Below, one piece after another: positions 1 through 7,630 of a stretch of 64,000 bases of DNA. A model generated the notes under the pieces. It was given only the letters and a program-made list of their open reading frames with translations. It did no database searches and was not told where the DNA came from. A program made the position numbers and the translations under genes. The number at the start of each line of letters is the position of its first letter. Within the stretch, counting starts at the first letter, position 1. Where the stretch lies: the NCBI GenBank assembly GCA_964384375.1, contig CAYLLN010000007.1, positions 1-64,000 on the forward strand. Reading direction: 5' to 3'. Origin of the DNA: CAYLLN01 sp964384375 (GTDB lineage Bacteria; Planctomycetota; Planctomycetia; Pirellulales; Pirellulaceae).

Positions 1-369
1 GCCGCCACCGGCAAAGTGCTGGAAAAATCCGGGGGTGAGCGGGAAACGACGAACAATCGGATGGAGCTCCAGGCGGCGATCGAGGGGCTCTCGGCCCTCA
101 AGCGGCCCTGCTTTGTCGAGCTCTTCACCGACAGCGAATACGTCCGCAAGGGACTCTCAGAGTGGATGGCCGGCTGGAAGCGCAACGGTTGGAAGAAACG
201 CGAGAAGGGGAGCCTGAAGCCGATCAAGAATGCGGACCTCTGGCAACAGCTTGATGTGCTCGTCGCCCAGCACCGGCTCAAGTTCACCCGGGTCGCCGGC
301 CATAGCGGCCATCCCGAAAATGACCGCTGCGATGAACTGGCCGTGGCGGCGTATCAGCAGTTTCGATAG
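1..369 (+). CDS. rnhA: Ribonuclease HI, C-terminal part (5' end outside window)
   Basis: RNase HI cleaves the RNA strand of RNA-DNA hybrids in the cytoplasm. The reading frame is open from base 1, so the start lies upstream of the window; the GTG at 16 is probably internal. Visible family landmarks are TTNNRMEL with the metal-binding Glu, FTDSEYV with the second acidic residue, and the C-terminal block VAGHSGHPENDRCDELA carrying the conserved His and the last Asp. All visible catalytic positions are intact. The gene ends three bases before the convergent biotin ligase gene. Identity is secure; the N-terminal first strand and first catalytic Asp cannot be seen here. Confidence 0.93.
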   Translation, partial: AATGKVLEKSGGERETTNNRMELQAAIEGLSALKRPCFVELFTDSEYVRKGLSEWMAGWKRNGWKKREKGSLKPIKNADLWQQLDVLVAQHRLKFTRVAGHSGHPENDRCDELAVAAYQQFR

Positions 370-372
370 TCG

Positions 373-1158
373 TCACTCCCACGCGTCGATACTGCCGGCC
401 ACGATTGTTCGCAGGCCGGACTCGGTTGCCAGCACAAGCGACCCGCGATCGTCGATGCCGCGGCACACGCCAATGTCACGGTCGTTTCCGCTCGTAACAG
501 TCAACGTCTTGCCGGTGAGAAAGCAGCGGCGTCGATACTCCGCGGCAATTTCGTCAAAGCCACTGGCTAGGCTGCGCCATCGGAGATCGAATCGGTCGAG
601 CACGACTAAGAGCACATCGGTCAAATCCCGCACAATGCCATCCAGATCGACGAGCGCCACTGCGTGCGTGAGCCTCACTTCCTGAACCCCGAACGCTGAA
701 CCCTGAATCCTCATCGCATTGTTCACGTTCACCCCGATCCCCACCACGATCCGCTCCGGCCAGCCAGGAACCGACTCGCACAGAATTCCGCAGGCCTTGC
801 AGCCATTGGCGAAGACATCGTTGGGCCATTTCACCTGCCACTGGCCGCTCGGCGCCAGTTCGGCGAGCGCTTCGCAGACTGCCAGCCCGCAAGCAAGCGC
901 CGTGCGCGGCCGCTGATCCGACGGCAAGTCGGCAGCATCGAGTACGAGCGAGAGCGTAAGCGCTCCGTCGGGCGACCACCACTTGTTCGTTCCCCGTCCG
1001 CGGCCCCCCGTCTGCCGCTCGGTGAGCACTAAGAGCGGCAGCGGCACTTCGTCGGCTGCAGCCAGTTCGAGCGCCCGGTCGCTCGTCGAGCCGAGCGTCT
1101 CGTGAAAATCGACGTGCCGCACGAGGCCGGAGCGGTGGATGCGGGCGATGTCGAACAT
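373..1158 (-). CDS. birA: Biotin--[acetyl-CoA-carboxylase] ligase, short form without DNA-binding domain
   Basis: This 261-residue protein activates biotin with ATP and attaches it to the acceptor Lys of biotin carboxyl carrier domains. The signature glycine-rich loop GRGRGTNKWWSP (about residues 53-64) and the KWPND motif (about residues 109-113) are both present, followed by a short C-terminal SH3-like domain. It starts directly with the catalytic domain and lacks the winged-helix domain of E. coli BirA, so it should be an enzyme only and not the biotin-operon repressor. It begins 22 bases after the pyruvate carboxylase gene, on the same strand, so enzyme and biotinylated substrate are probably co-transcribed. 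Confidence 0.93.
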   Translation of the reverse strand: MFDIARIHRSGLVRHVDFHETLGSTSDRALELAAADEVPLPLLVLTERQTGGRGRGTNKWWSPDGALTLSLVLDAADLPSDQRPRTALACGLAVCEALAELAPSGQWQVKWPNDVFANGCKACGILCESVPGWPERIVVGIGVNVNNAMRIQGSAFGVQEVRLTHAVALVDLDGIVRDLTDVLLVVLDRFDLRWRSLASGFDEIAAEYRRRCFLTGKTLTVTSGNDRDIGVCRGIDDRGSLVLATESGLRTIVAGSIDAWE

Positions 1159-1180
1159 GGCAGTGTTTTTTAGCCCTACT

Positions 1181-4100
1181 TCACTCCACCCGCAGCAGCA
1201 AATCTCCCGCCTCCACCCGGCTGCCCGGTTTGACGAGCACGTCGGCGACGCGCCCCTCGACCTCGCTGCTGAGCGTCGTCTCCATCTTCATCGCTTCCAG
1301 CGTGAAGAGTTTTTGCCCCTTGGTCACTTTGTCGCCCGCTTTGACCGCCACGGTCACGACCATGCCCGGCATGCTGGCACCGACCTGCTTGGGATCGGCC
1401 GGATCGGCCTTCACCGCCTTCACGGCGGTTGCTTCGAGCGACTTATCGACCACGCTCACGTCCCGCGGCTGGCCGTTGAGCTCGAAGAAGACGGTCCGCG
1501 TGCCGTCGGCGTGCGGCTCGCTGATCGTCAGGAACTTGATGATCAGCGTTTTCCCTTCCTCAATATCGACGGTGATTTCCTCCCCCGTTTCCTGGCCGTA
1601 GAAGAAGACCGGCGTCGGCAGGCGGCTGGTATCGGAGTAATTCCGCGCGTGCGTCGTGTATTCCTGATACACCTTCGGGTAGAGCAGATACGAGAGCACG
1701 TCGCGCCGGTTCGGCTCGCGCGAAATCATCCCGCGAACCTTCTCAGCCGCGGCATCAAAATCGGCCGGCGGCAGACCGGCCGCTGCACGTCCCTTGATCG
1801 GCTTGCGGTCGCGCAGAATCCGCTTCTGAATCCCCTTCGGCCAGCCGCCCGGGGGTTGCCCCATCATGCCCGAGACGAGGTCGATAATCGATTCGGGAAA
1901 CGCCAGTTCGCGTTCCCCTTCCACGAGGTCCTTTGCCGTCAGTCCCCCCGCCACCATGAACAGGGCCAAGTCGCCGACCGCCTTGGAACTGGGCGTGACC
2001 TTCACGATGTCGCCCAAAAGCTGATTCGCTTCGGCATACGTCCGGCAGACCTCGGCCCAGCGGTCGGCCAGGCCTAAGGCCCGCGCCTGTTGGTACAGGT
2101 TGGTGTATTGCCCGCCGGGCATCTCGTGGCTGTAAAGCTCGGCCGTCGCCGGCATGAGCGAGCTGTCGAACGGCTGGTAGTACTCGCGGGCGGCCTGCCA
2201 GTAGTCGGACAGTGCGCTGAGCGTGTGACCGTCGAGGCCCGTGTCGCGCTTCGTGAACCTCATCGCCTCGACAATTGCGTTCAGGTTCGGCTGGCTGGTG
2301 CCCCCCGACATCGACGCCATCGCCCCGTCGGCAATGTCGAGCTTCTGCTCGCTCGCCTTGATGATCGCCCCGGCCTGCATCCCGGCGGTGTCGTGCGTGT
2401 GAAAGTGGATCGGAATGCCGATCTCCTGCTTGAGCGTTTTGACGAGCAGCTCGGCCGCATACGGCTTGCAGAGGCCGGCCATGTCCTTGATCGCCAGAAT
2501 GTGCGCCCCGAGCTTCTCCAGCTCCTTCGCGAGTTCGACATAGTATTTCAAGTCATACTTCGACCGGTCCGGATCGAGGATGTCGCCGGTGTAGCAGATG
2601 GCCGGCTCGCAGATCGCGCCGGTCTTCAGCACCGCCTCCATCGCGACCCGCATGTTCGGCACCCAGTTGAGTGAGTCGAAGATGCGGAAAATGTCCATCC
2701 CCGCATCAGCCGCTTCCTGGCAGAACTCGCGGACGACGTTGTCGGGATAGCTCGCGTAGCCGACGGCATTGCTGGCCCGAAAGAGCATCTGGAACAGGAT
2801 GTTTGGCACCTTCTCGCGCATATCGGCCAGCCGCTGCCACGGGTCTTCCTTGAGGAAGCGGAGAGCCGTGTCGAACGTCGCCCCGCCCCACATTTCCAGC
2901 GAAAACAGGCCGCTGGCATTGCGAGCGTAGGCGTCGGCGATTTGCAACAGGTCGTGCGTGCGGAAGCGCGTGGCCAGGAGCGACTGGTGAGCGTCGCGGA
3001 ACGTCGTATCCGTGAGCAAGAGCTGCTTTTGCTTCAGAATCCACTCGCCGAACTTCGCGGGGCCCAGCTCGCGCAGCTTGTCGCGAGTTCCCGGCGGAAT
3101 CGGCTGGGTAATATCGACGCGCGGGACCGGGGCCGGCGTGCGGCGAGTTGCCTTGGGAAGTCCCTTCACGAGCGGATGGCCGTTAACGGCGATTTCGCCC
3201 AGGTACGTGAGCAGCCGCGTCGCCCGGTTCCGCCGCCGCGGGAGCGTGAAGAGGTCGGGCGTTTCGTCGATGAATCGCGTCGTGCATTTGCCGGCGAGGA
3301 ACGTCGGGTGCGTGATGAGCTTGATGAGGAACTGGATGTTTGTCTTCACGCCGCGGATGCGGAATTCCTGCAGGCAGCGTTCCATCCGGCGGCAGGCGTC
3401 GATGAAGCGGCGGCCGCGGGCGCTCACTTTGACGAGCATCGAGTCGTAAAACGGATTGACCGTCGCCCCGCTGAACGCCGTTCCCGCGTCGAGCCGAATC
3501 CCCATGCCGCTAGCCGAGCGGTAATGCGTCATCCGGCCGTAGTCGGGGAGGAAGTTGTTCGTCGGGTCCTCGGTCGTCACACGGCACTGGATCGCAAAGC
3601 CGTTGGTGCGAACGCTCTCCTGGCTGGGGATGCCGATTTCGGGATCGGCGAGCGGCACTCCCTGCGCGACGAGAATCTGCGACTTCACGACGTCGATGCC
3701 CGTGACTTCCTCAGTCACGGTGTGCTCGACCTGAATCCGTGGATTGACCTCGATGAAATAGAACTGGTTCGTCAGCCGATCGACGAGGAACTCGACGGTG
3801 CCGGCATTTTCGTAGTTCACGGCTCGACCGATCTTCACGGCCGCGTCGCACAAGGCGTCGCGGACGCCCGGATCGAGATTCGGCGCGGGGGCGATCTCGA
3901 CCACTTTCTGATGCCGCCGCTGCACGGAACAGTCGCGCTCGAAGAGATGGACGAGGTTGCCGTGCTTGTCACCCAGGAGCTGCACCTCGATGTGGCTGGC
4001 CTGGGTGATGAACTTCTCGATGAACACATCGGGGCTGCCAAACGCCGAGAGCGATTCGCGGCGTGCCTGCTCGAACGAGGCGGCGAAGTCCTTTTCGGCA

Positions 4101-4621
4101 AGGACGACGCGCATGCCGCGGCCGCCGCCGCCGTGGGCCGCTTTCAGGATCACGGGGTAGCCGAGCTTGCCGGCGAGCTTTTGTCCCTCGGCCGCGGTGC
4201 TGATCGCGTCGGAGCCACCGAGAATCGGCACTTCGCACTTGCGAGCGATGTTGCGGGCGAAAGTCTTGTCGCCAAGCTGGTCCAAAGCCTCGGCATGGGG
4301 CCCGACGAACGTGATCCCCGCCTCGGCACAGGCCCGGGCGAGCTTCGGGTTCTCCGAAAGAAAGCCGTACCCCGGATGAATGCCGTCCACGCCGTGCTCT
4401 TTGGCGATGGCGATGAGATTCGGGATGTTCAGATACGACTTGATCGGTTCGCCCGGCGGACCGAGGAGATACGCCTCGTCGGCCTTGAAACGGTGCAGGG
4501 CGTAGCGGTCTTCGTAGGCATACACCGCGACGGTGCGAATGCCCAGTTCATGGGCCGAGCGGAAAACGCGGATGGCAATTTCGCTGCGATTGGCGACGAG
4601 CAGTTTCGTGATGCTGGGCAT
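1181..4621 (-). CDS. pyc: Pyruvate carboxylase
   Basis: A 1146-residue single-chain biotin enzyme that converts pyruvate, bicarbonate and ATP to oxaloacetate, refilling the TCA cycle. The domain order is classical. An N-terminal biotin carboxylase (about 1-450) starts MPSITKLLVANRSEIAIRVF and has the GGGGRGMR ATP loop. A carboxyltransferase domain (about 535-800) carries LLTDTTFRDAHQSL, AIKDMAGL with the carboxylated Lys, and the metal ligands FHTHDTAG. A C-terminal biotinyl domain has LEAMKMETTL, with the acceptor Lys about 34 residues from the end. I chose the ATG at 4621 because upstream codons encode a Pro/Arg-rich stretch unlike the family. The biotin ligase gene follows 22 bases downstream. 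Confidence 0.96.
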   Translation of the reverse strand: MPSITKLLVANRSEIAIRVFRSAHELGIRTVAVYAYEDRYALHRFKADEAYLLGPPGEPIKSYLNIPNLIAIAKEHGVDGIHPGYGFLSENPKLARACAEAGITFVGPHAEALDQLGDKTFARNIARKCEVPILGGSDAISTAAEGQKLAGKLGYPVILKAAHGGGGRGMRVVLAEKDFAASFEQARRESLSAFGSPDVFIEKFITQASHIEVQLLGDKHGNLVHLFERDCSVQRRHQKVVEIAPAPNLDPGVRDALCDAAVKIGRAVNYENAGTVEFLVDRLTNQFYFIEVNPRIQVEHTVTEEVTGIDVVKSQILVAQGVPLADPEIGIPSQESVRTNGFAIQCRVTTEDPTNNFLPDYGRMTHYRSASGMGIRLDAGTAFSGATVNPFYDSMLVKVSARGRRFIDACRRMERCLQEFRIRGVKTNIQFLIKLITHPTFLAGKCTTRFIDETPDLFTLPRRRNRATRLLTYLGEIAVNGHPLVKGLPKATRRTPAPVPRVDITQPIPPGTRDKLRELGPAKFGEWILKQKQLLLTDTTFRDAHQSLLATRFRTHDLLQIADAYARNASGLFSLEMWGGATFDTALRFLKEDPWQRLADMREKVPNILFQMLFRASNAVGYASYPDNVVREFCQEAADAGMDIFRIFDSLNWVPNMRVAMEAVLKTGAICEPAICYTGDILDPDRSKYDLKYYVELAKELEKLGAHILAIKDMAGLCKPYAAELLVKTLKQEIGIPIHFHTHDTAGMQAGAIIKASEQKLDIADGAMASMSGGTSQPNLNAIVEAMRFTKRDTGLDGHTLSALSDYWQAAREYYQPFDSSLMPATAELYSHEMPGGQYTNLYQQARALGLADRWAEVCRTYAEANQLLGDIVKVTPSSKAVGDLALFMVAGGLTAKDLVEGERELAFPESIIDLVSGMMGQPPGGWPKGIQKRILRDRKPIKGRAAAGLPPADFDAAAEKVRGMISREPNRRDVLSYLLYPKVYQEYTTHARNYSDTSRLPTPVFFYGQETGEEITVDIEEGKTLIIKFLTISEPHADGTRTVFFELNGQPRDVSVVDKSLEATAVKAVKADPADPKQVGASMPGMVVTVAVKAGDKVTKGQKLFTLEAMKMETTLSSEVEGRVADVLVKPGSRVEAGDLLLRVE

Positions 4622-4723
4622 GGGGCGCGGCCGAAGGCCGGGGACTGGAAGGCCGAGAGGCGGGGGGCGGGAGAGGTAGTCCAAGTTTACACGCCGCCGC
4701 CCAATTCCCGACAGGGGCGGGTG

Positions 4724-4762
4724 GGGGTGGCTGGGGTCGAGTGAAACGAGACCCCGGAAGCC
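4724..4762. repeat. Dispersed hairpin repeat, copy 1
   Basis: The core gggtggctgggg-tc-gagtgaaacgaga recurs at about 5360-5390 with few differences. In this copy GGGGTC (4733-4738) and GACCCC (4750-4755) form a perfect 6-bp inverted repeat around an 11-base loop. It lies in the divergent region between pyc and the small membrane-protein gene. The two copies bracket that gene. It resembles the small palindromic repeats scattered in many planctomycete genomes; that family link is from memory, not from a search. Confidence 0.6.
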
Positions 4763-4779
4763 TTGCTAGAATCACTCGA

Positions 4780-5358
4780 ATGGCAGCAGATACTGGATCA
4801 ACAGCCGTATCGGGCGAACTTGCCGCCTGGCGCGAAGGGGACGTGCTCGTCGTCCGGCGCGACCGGCCCATGCCGCCGGTGTGCGTTTTCACCGGCCAGC
4901 CGGCCGTGCGGACCGTGAAATGCCTCTTTCATTGGCAAGAGAAACCGCCGGCGGGCGGGATCGGCGGCTTGGCGCTGAACTATGCCCGCGACGTCTGGAA
5001 GGTGCCGCTTGCCGTGCCACTGGCCGACGATCTGATGCGGCGTCGGACCATCGGGTGGATTCTGTTTGGCCTGACGGCGTGGCTCGGCATTTCGACGATC
5101 GCCCTGCTCATCGGGGCGCAAGTCTATCTCGGCGGGCTTCCCGCAGGGCCGGAGAAGAAATGGTGGAACGATCTGGGCGTGCCAATCATCGCGATGGGTG
5201 GCGTCATTCTCACGTGCTTCGCAATGCTCGGCAGCTACAAGATCATGCCGATGCCGACTGTGCGACTGAAGCCGGTGCGGGCCGACGACAAACACCTGTG
5301 GTTGACCGGTGCTGCGCCGGAGTATTTGGCCCAACTGAGAGAGCGAAGTGCAGGCTGA
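4780..5358 (+). CDS. Hypothetical protein with two transmembrane segments
   Basis: I do not recognise this 192-residue protein. Residues 1-90 are soluble and basic and contain PMPPVCVFTGQPAV. Hydrophobic segments follow at about 91-117 and 134-152. The remaining C-terminal 40 residues are soluble and end in a segment reading DDKHLWLTGAAPEYL. I prefer the ATG at 4780 over a GTG at 4741 because the extra upstream residues would be encoded inside a hairpin repeat that also occurs just after the gene. It stands alone between two leftward genes. It is probably an inner-membrane protein with both termini on the same side. No function is proposed. Confidence 0.7.
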   Translation: MAADTGSTAVSGELAAWREGDVLVVRRDRPMPPVCVFTGQPAVRTVKCLFHWQEKPPAGGIGGLALNYARDVWKVPLAVPLADDLMRRRTIGWILFGLTAWLGISTIALLIGAQVYLGGLPAGPEKKWWNDLGVPIIAMGGVILTCFAMLGSYKIMPMPTVRLKPVRADDKHLWLTGAAPEYLAQLRERSAG

Positions 5359-5359
5359 G

Positions 5360-5394
5360 GGTGGCTGGGGGCGAGTGAAACGAGAATCCGGCAA
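5360..5394. repeat. Dispersed hairpin repeat, copy 2
   Basis: Direct repeat of the 4724-4762 element, starting two bases after the stop codon of the small membrane-protein gene. It shares ggtggctgggg and gcgagtgaaacgaga-like sequence, but substitutions (GGGGGC against GAATCC) destroy the 6-bp stem present in copy 1. It lies between two convergent genes. The loss of pairing suggests a decayed copy rather than an active terminator. Confidence 0.55.
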
Positions 5395-5406
5395 TCCGCA
5401 TCGCTG

Positions 5407-6546
5407 CTACATCGCTGGCTTCTCTTCTGTCGGCGCTGGCGGCATCGGCTTGGGCTCTTCAGGTTTCGGCTCACCCGGCTTGGGTTCTTGGCTGGGCTTG
5501 GGCGGCATCGGCATAGGCTTCGGCGGCGGTGGTGGAACGATGAGTTCCGCCTCCAGCGTCTTCTTCTCCTCGCCGCGCTGCACGACCACTTCGACCTTGT
5601 CACCGGCAAAGAAGCGGCCGATGACCGCCTGCAGGTGCGTCACATCCTGCACTTCGATGCCGCCGACACTGATGATCCGATCCTCGGCCTGAATGCCTGC
5701 TTTGGCCGCCGGCGAATCCGGGACGACCTGCTTCACCACGGCGCCGGTCGGCGGATCGCCCGAAGGCTGAGCCTGCACGCCCAAAAATCCCGGTTGCAGC
5801 GTCTTCCCTTCTTTCATTGCGGCTACGACCGAATCGAGCCCCGCCAGCGGCACCGCAAAGCCGATTCCCGAGTCGTACCACTCCGCGCCGGCCGCTTCAT
5901 TGCGAGCATTGGGGCTGAGTGGCACGCAAATGCCGACGACGCGCCCTTCCAGATCGACGAGCGGTCCGCCGTAATTCGCGGGGCTCAGATTCGCGTCGGT
6001 TTGCACGGCCCTTCCCGAAATGCGGCTGGTCGCCGAGATGATTCCCGCCGTCAGCGCCGGCTGGCTCGATCCAAAGCCGATGCCGGTGGCAACGACCCAC
6101 TGGCCCACCTTCAGTTCGCCGCGGTCAGCGAACTCCGGCACGGTCCAATCACTCACCCCGTCAACCTTCAGCAGGCAAATCCGCCGTGTTTCGTCACGGC
6201 CAAGGAGTTTCGCCACGTGCCGCCGGCCGGTTTGATCGACAACCGTAATGATCGGCGGCTTGCGGAGAAAATTGAACGTGCTGGTGACGATGTAGCCGTC
6301 GGACGAGATCACGACGCCGGTCGTCGGCCCCTCGCCGGGCGCTTGATATCCGCCGCCGTCCACACCTGCCGCAATGGCGCCGAATCCCTCGATCCGGACA
6401 AGCGACGGTTGCACCTTAGCGGCCGCGGCGCGGAAGGCCTTGGGGGCCAGGAGCGTGCCGCGGGCGAGGTTGGGGGCGGAGTCTTGGGCGGAAGAAATGC
6501 TGGCGATCGCGAGCAGTGCGGCCGTCAGGATGGATGTGGTCTTCAT
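5407..6546 (-). CDS. Secreted trypsin-fold PDZ protein, catalytic triad lost (pseudoprotease)
   Basis: A 379-residue exported protein with an HtrA-like layout: signal peptide (about 1-20), chymotrypsin-like double barrel (about 35-240), PDZ domain (about 250-340) and a Pro/Lys/Glu-rich tail. Aligned by eye with active HtrA and with the intact neighbour at 7631-9589, all three catalytic positions are replaced. The His of TNHHV is Phe91 in TSTFN, the Asp is Arg122, and the nucleophile of GNSGG is Tyr192 in ANYGG. It is therefore probably a binding or scaffold protein, with PDZ recognition of C-termini as the likely role. The ATG at 6546 is used because it directly precedes the signal peptide. 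It is the last gene of a leftward group. Confidence 0.88.
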   Translation of the reverse strand: MKTTSILTAALLAIASISSAQDSAPNLARGTLLAPKAFRAAAAKVQPSLVRIEGFGAIAAGVDGGGYQAPGEGPTTGVVISSDGYIVTSTFNFLRKPPIITVVDQTGRRHVAKLLGRDETRRICLLKVDGVSDWTVPEFADRGELKVGQWVVATGIGFGSSQPALTAGIISATSRISGRAVQTDANLSPANYGGPLVDLEGRVVGICVPLSPNARNEAAGAEWYDSGIGFAVPLAGLDSVVAAMKEGKTLQPGFLGVQAQPSGDPPTGAVVKQVVPDSPAAKAGIQAEDRIISVGGIEVQDVTHLQAVIGRFFAGDKVEVVVQRGEEKKTLEAELIVPPPPPKPMPMPPKPSQEPKPGEPKPEEPKPMPPAPTEEKPAM

Positions 6547-6570
6547 GGATTGGACTCGACTGCGATGCAT

Positions 6571-6591
6571 GTCCCACACGGAGTGTGGGAC
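6571..6591. repeat. Intergenic hairpin GTCCCACA-cggag-TGTGGGAC
   Basis: Perfect 8-bp stem (6571-6578 and 6584-6591) with a 5-base loop. It lies between the two degenerate trypsin-fold genes and touches the stop codon of the upstream one. On the + strand it is followed by a short T-rich stretch, but the genes run leftward, so it is not an obvious terminator for them. A related motif, GGCACAC-tcc-GTGTGCC, occurs at 58672-58688. Confidence 0.55.
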
Positions 6592-7613
6592 TACTTTTCC
6601 GCCACCGGAGTGAGCTTCACGCTGAGCAGTTCGTTCTTGCGTTTTACTTCGACAACGACTTCCTGCCCGATCGCGAGGCCCGCGACGATGCGGCGGAACT
6701 CGCCCGCATCGCGCACGACTTGACCAGCGATCGTCACCACCAGGTCATCCGACTTGAGGCCGGCCGTCGCTGCCGGGCTGCCGGGAATGATACGATCGAC
6801 AAATGCCGGGGCCTTCCGGCCACCCAGCGCGAACAGCCGAATGCCCAGGTCAGGCGTGTTGCCCGTCGGCGCCACGGCCACCATCGGCGTCTCTTCGCCG
6901 CGAACGAACTTCGCCAAGAGATCAACGGGCACGGCATAATTCAGCCGCGTGTTGGTGCTTTTCGCTTCGATGACGCGGCCAATCATTCCCAGCAGCTTCC
7001 CTTCGGAAGTGACCACTGCGCCACCGGCCGCACCTGGATTACTCGTGATCGCGTCGTAGAGCAGCACGTCGCCCGAGTACGGAAAGTCCTGCAAACCGCG
7101 GCGGGCGTCGAGCTTCATCCGCAGGCCATACACGCCGATGTTGACCGAGAGCGGCTCGTCGCCGGAAGCCACTTTGAAGGCGTTGCTCACCGCCAGAACC
7201 CAGTCTCCCGACTCGGCCGGCGGCATTTCGGCCAGGTCAAAATAGTCGGGGGTGGCCGCTTCGATCTTGAGCAGGGCCGACTGCAATTCCTGGCTCCGGC
7301 GAACGACCGTCGCTTCGTGGGTCGAGCCGTCCGCCAGCGTCACGCGGAGCGTTTGCCCGCCGAGGTGGACGCCGTTAGCCGTCAGAATCTCGCCCGCAGC
7401 CGATACGGCCAGTCCCGTGCCATAAGCTGGGCTGCGACCGATTCCCGCGCCGTAAATTTTGACGGTCCGCTTCTGCGCGGCGGAGACGGCATCGGCGAAC
7501 GCGCCGTCGATGCCGCTGGAACCCGGCTCTTCCGCCAGACCGGCAGGCAATGCAATTGCCAGGCTCAGGGCCAGTGCCACTAGCCAAGTTGCCGCCAACC
7601 AACTCGCACGCAT
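6591..7613 (-). CDS. Second secreted trypsin-fold PDZ protein, catalytic triad lost
   Basis: A 340-residue protein with signal peptide (about 1-27), trypsin-like fold (about 45-240) and a PDZ domain (about 245-335) ending near the C-terminus without a Pro-rich tail. The catalytic positions are again substituted: GEILTANGVH has Gly81 at the His position, the DLALLK Asp is Gln111, and NPGAAGG has Ala196 at the Ser position. The barrel core is otherwise kept, for example LLYDAITSNPG. The ATG at 7613 is preferred over a GTG at 7628 because GGAG lies nine bases before it. It follows the intact protease gene by 17 bases and probably shares its transcript. Confidence 0.88.
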   Translation of the reverse strand: MRASWLAATWLVALALSLAIALPAGLAEEPGSSGIDGAFADAVSAAQKRTVKIYGAGIGRSPAYGTGLAVSAAGEILTANGVHLGGQTLRVTLADGSTHEATVVRRSQELQSALLKIEAATPDYFDLAEMPPAESGDWVLAVSNAFKVASGDEPLSVNIGVYGLRMKLDARRGLQDFPYSGDVLLYDAITSNPGAAGGAVVTSEGKLLGMIGRVIEAKSTNTRLNYAVPVDLLAKFVRGEETPMVAVAPTGNTPDLGIRLFALGGRKAPAFVDRIIPGSPAATAGLKSDDLVVTIAGQVVRDAGEFRRIVAGLAIGQEVVVEVKRKNELLSVKLTPVAEK

Positions 7614-7630
7614 GATCGCGTTCTCCACCT

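Noticed and set aside
1139..4744. Long + strand reading frames opposite pyruvate carboxylase (1139-2077, 2942-4744)
   Set aside because: They are Arg/Asp/Val-rich mirror translations of a GC-rich gene and show no family motif; pyc on the other strand is certain.
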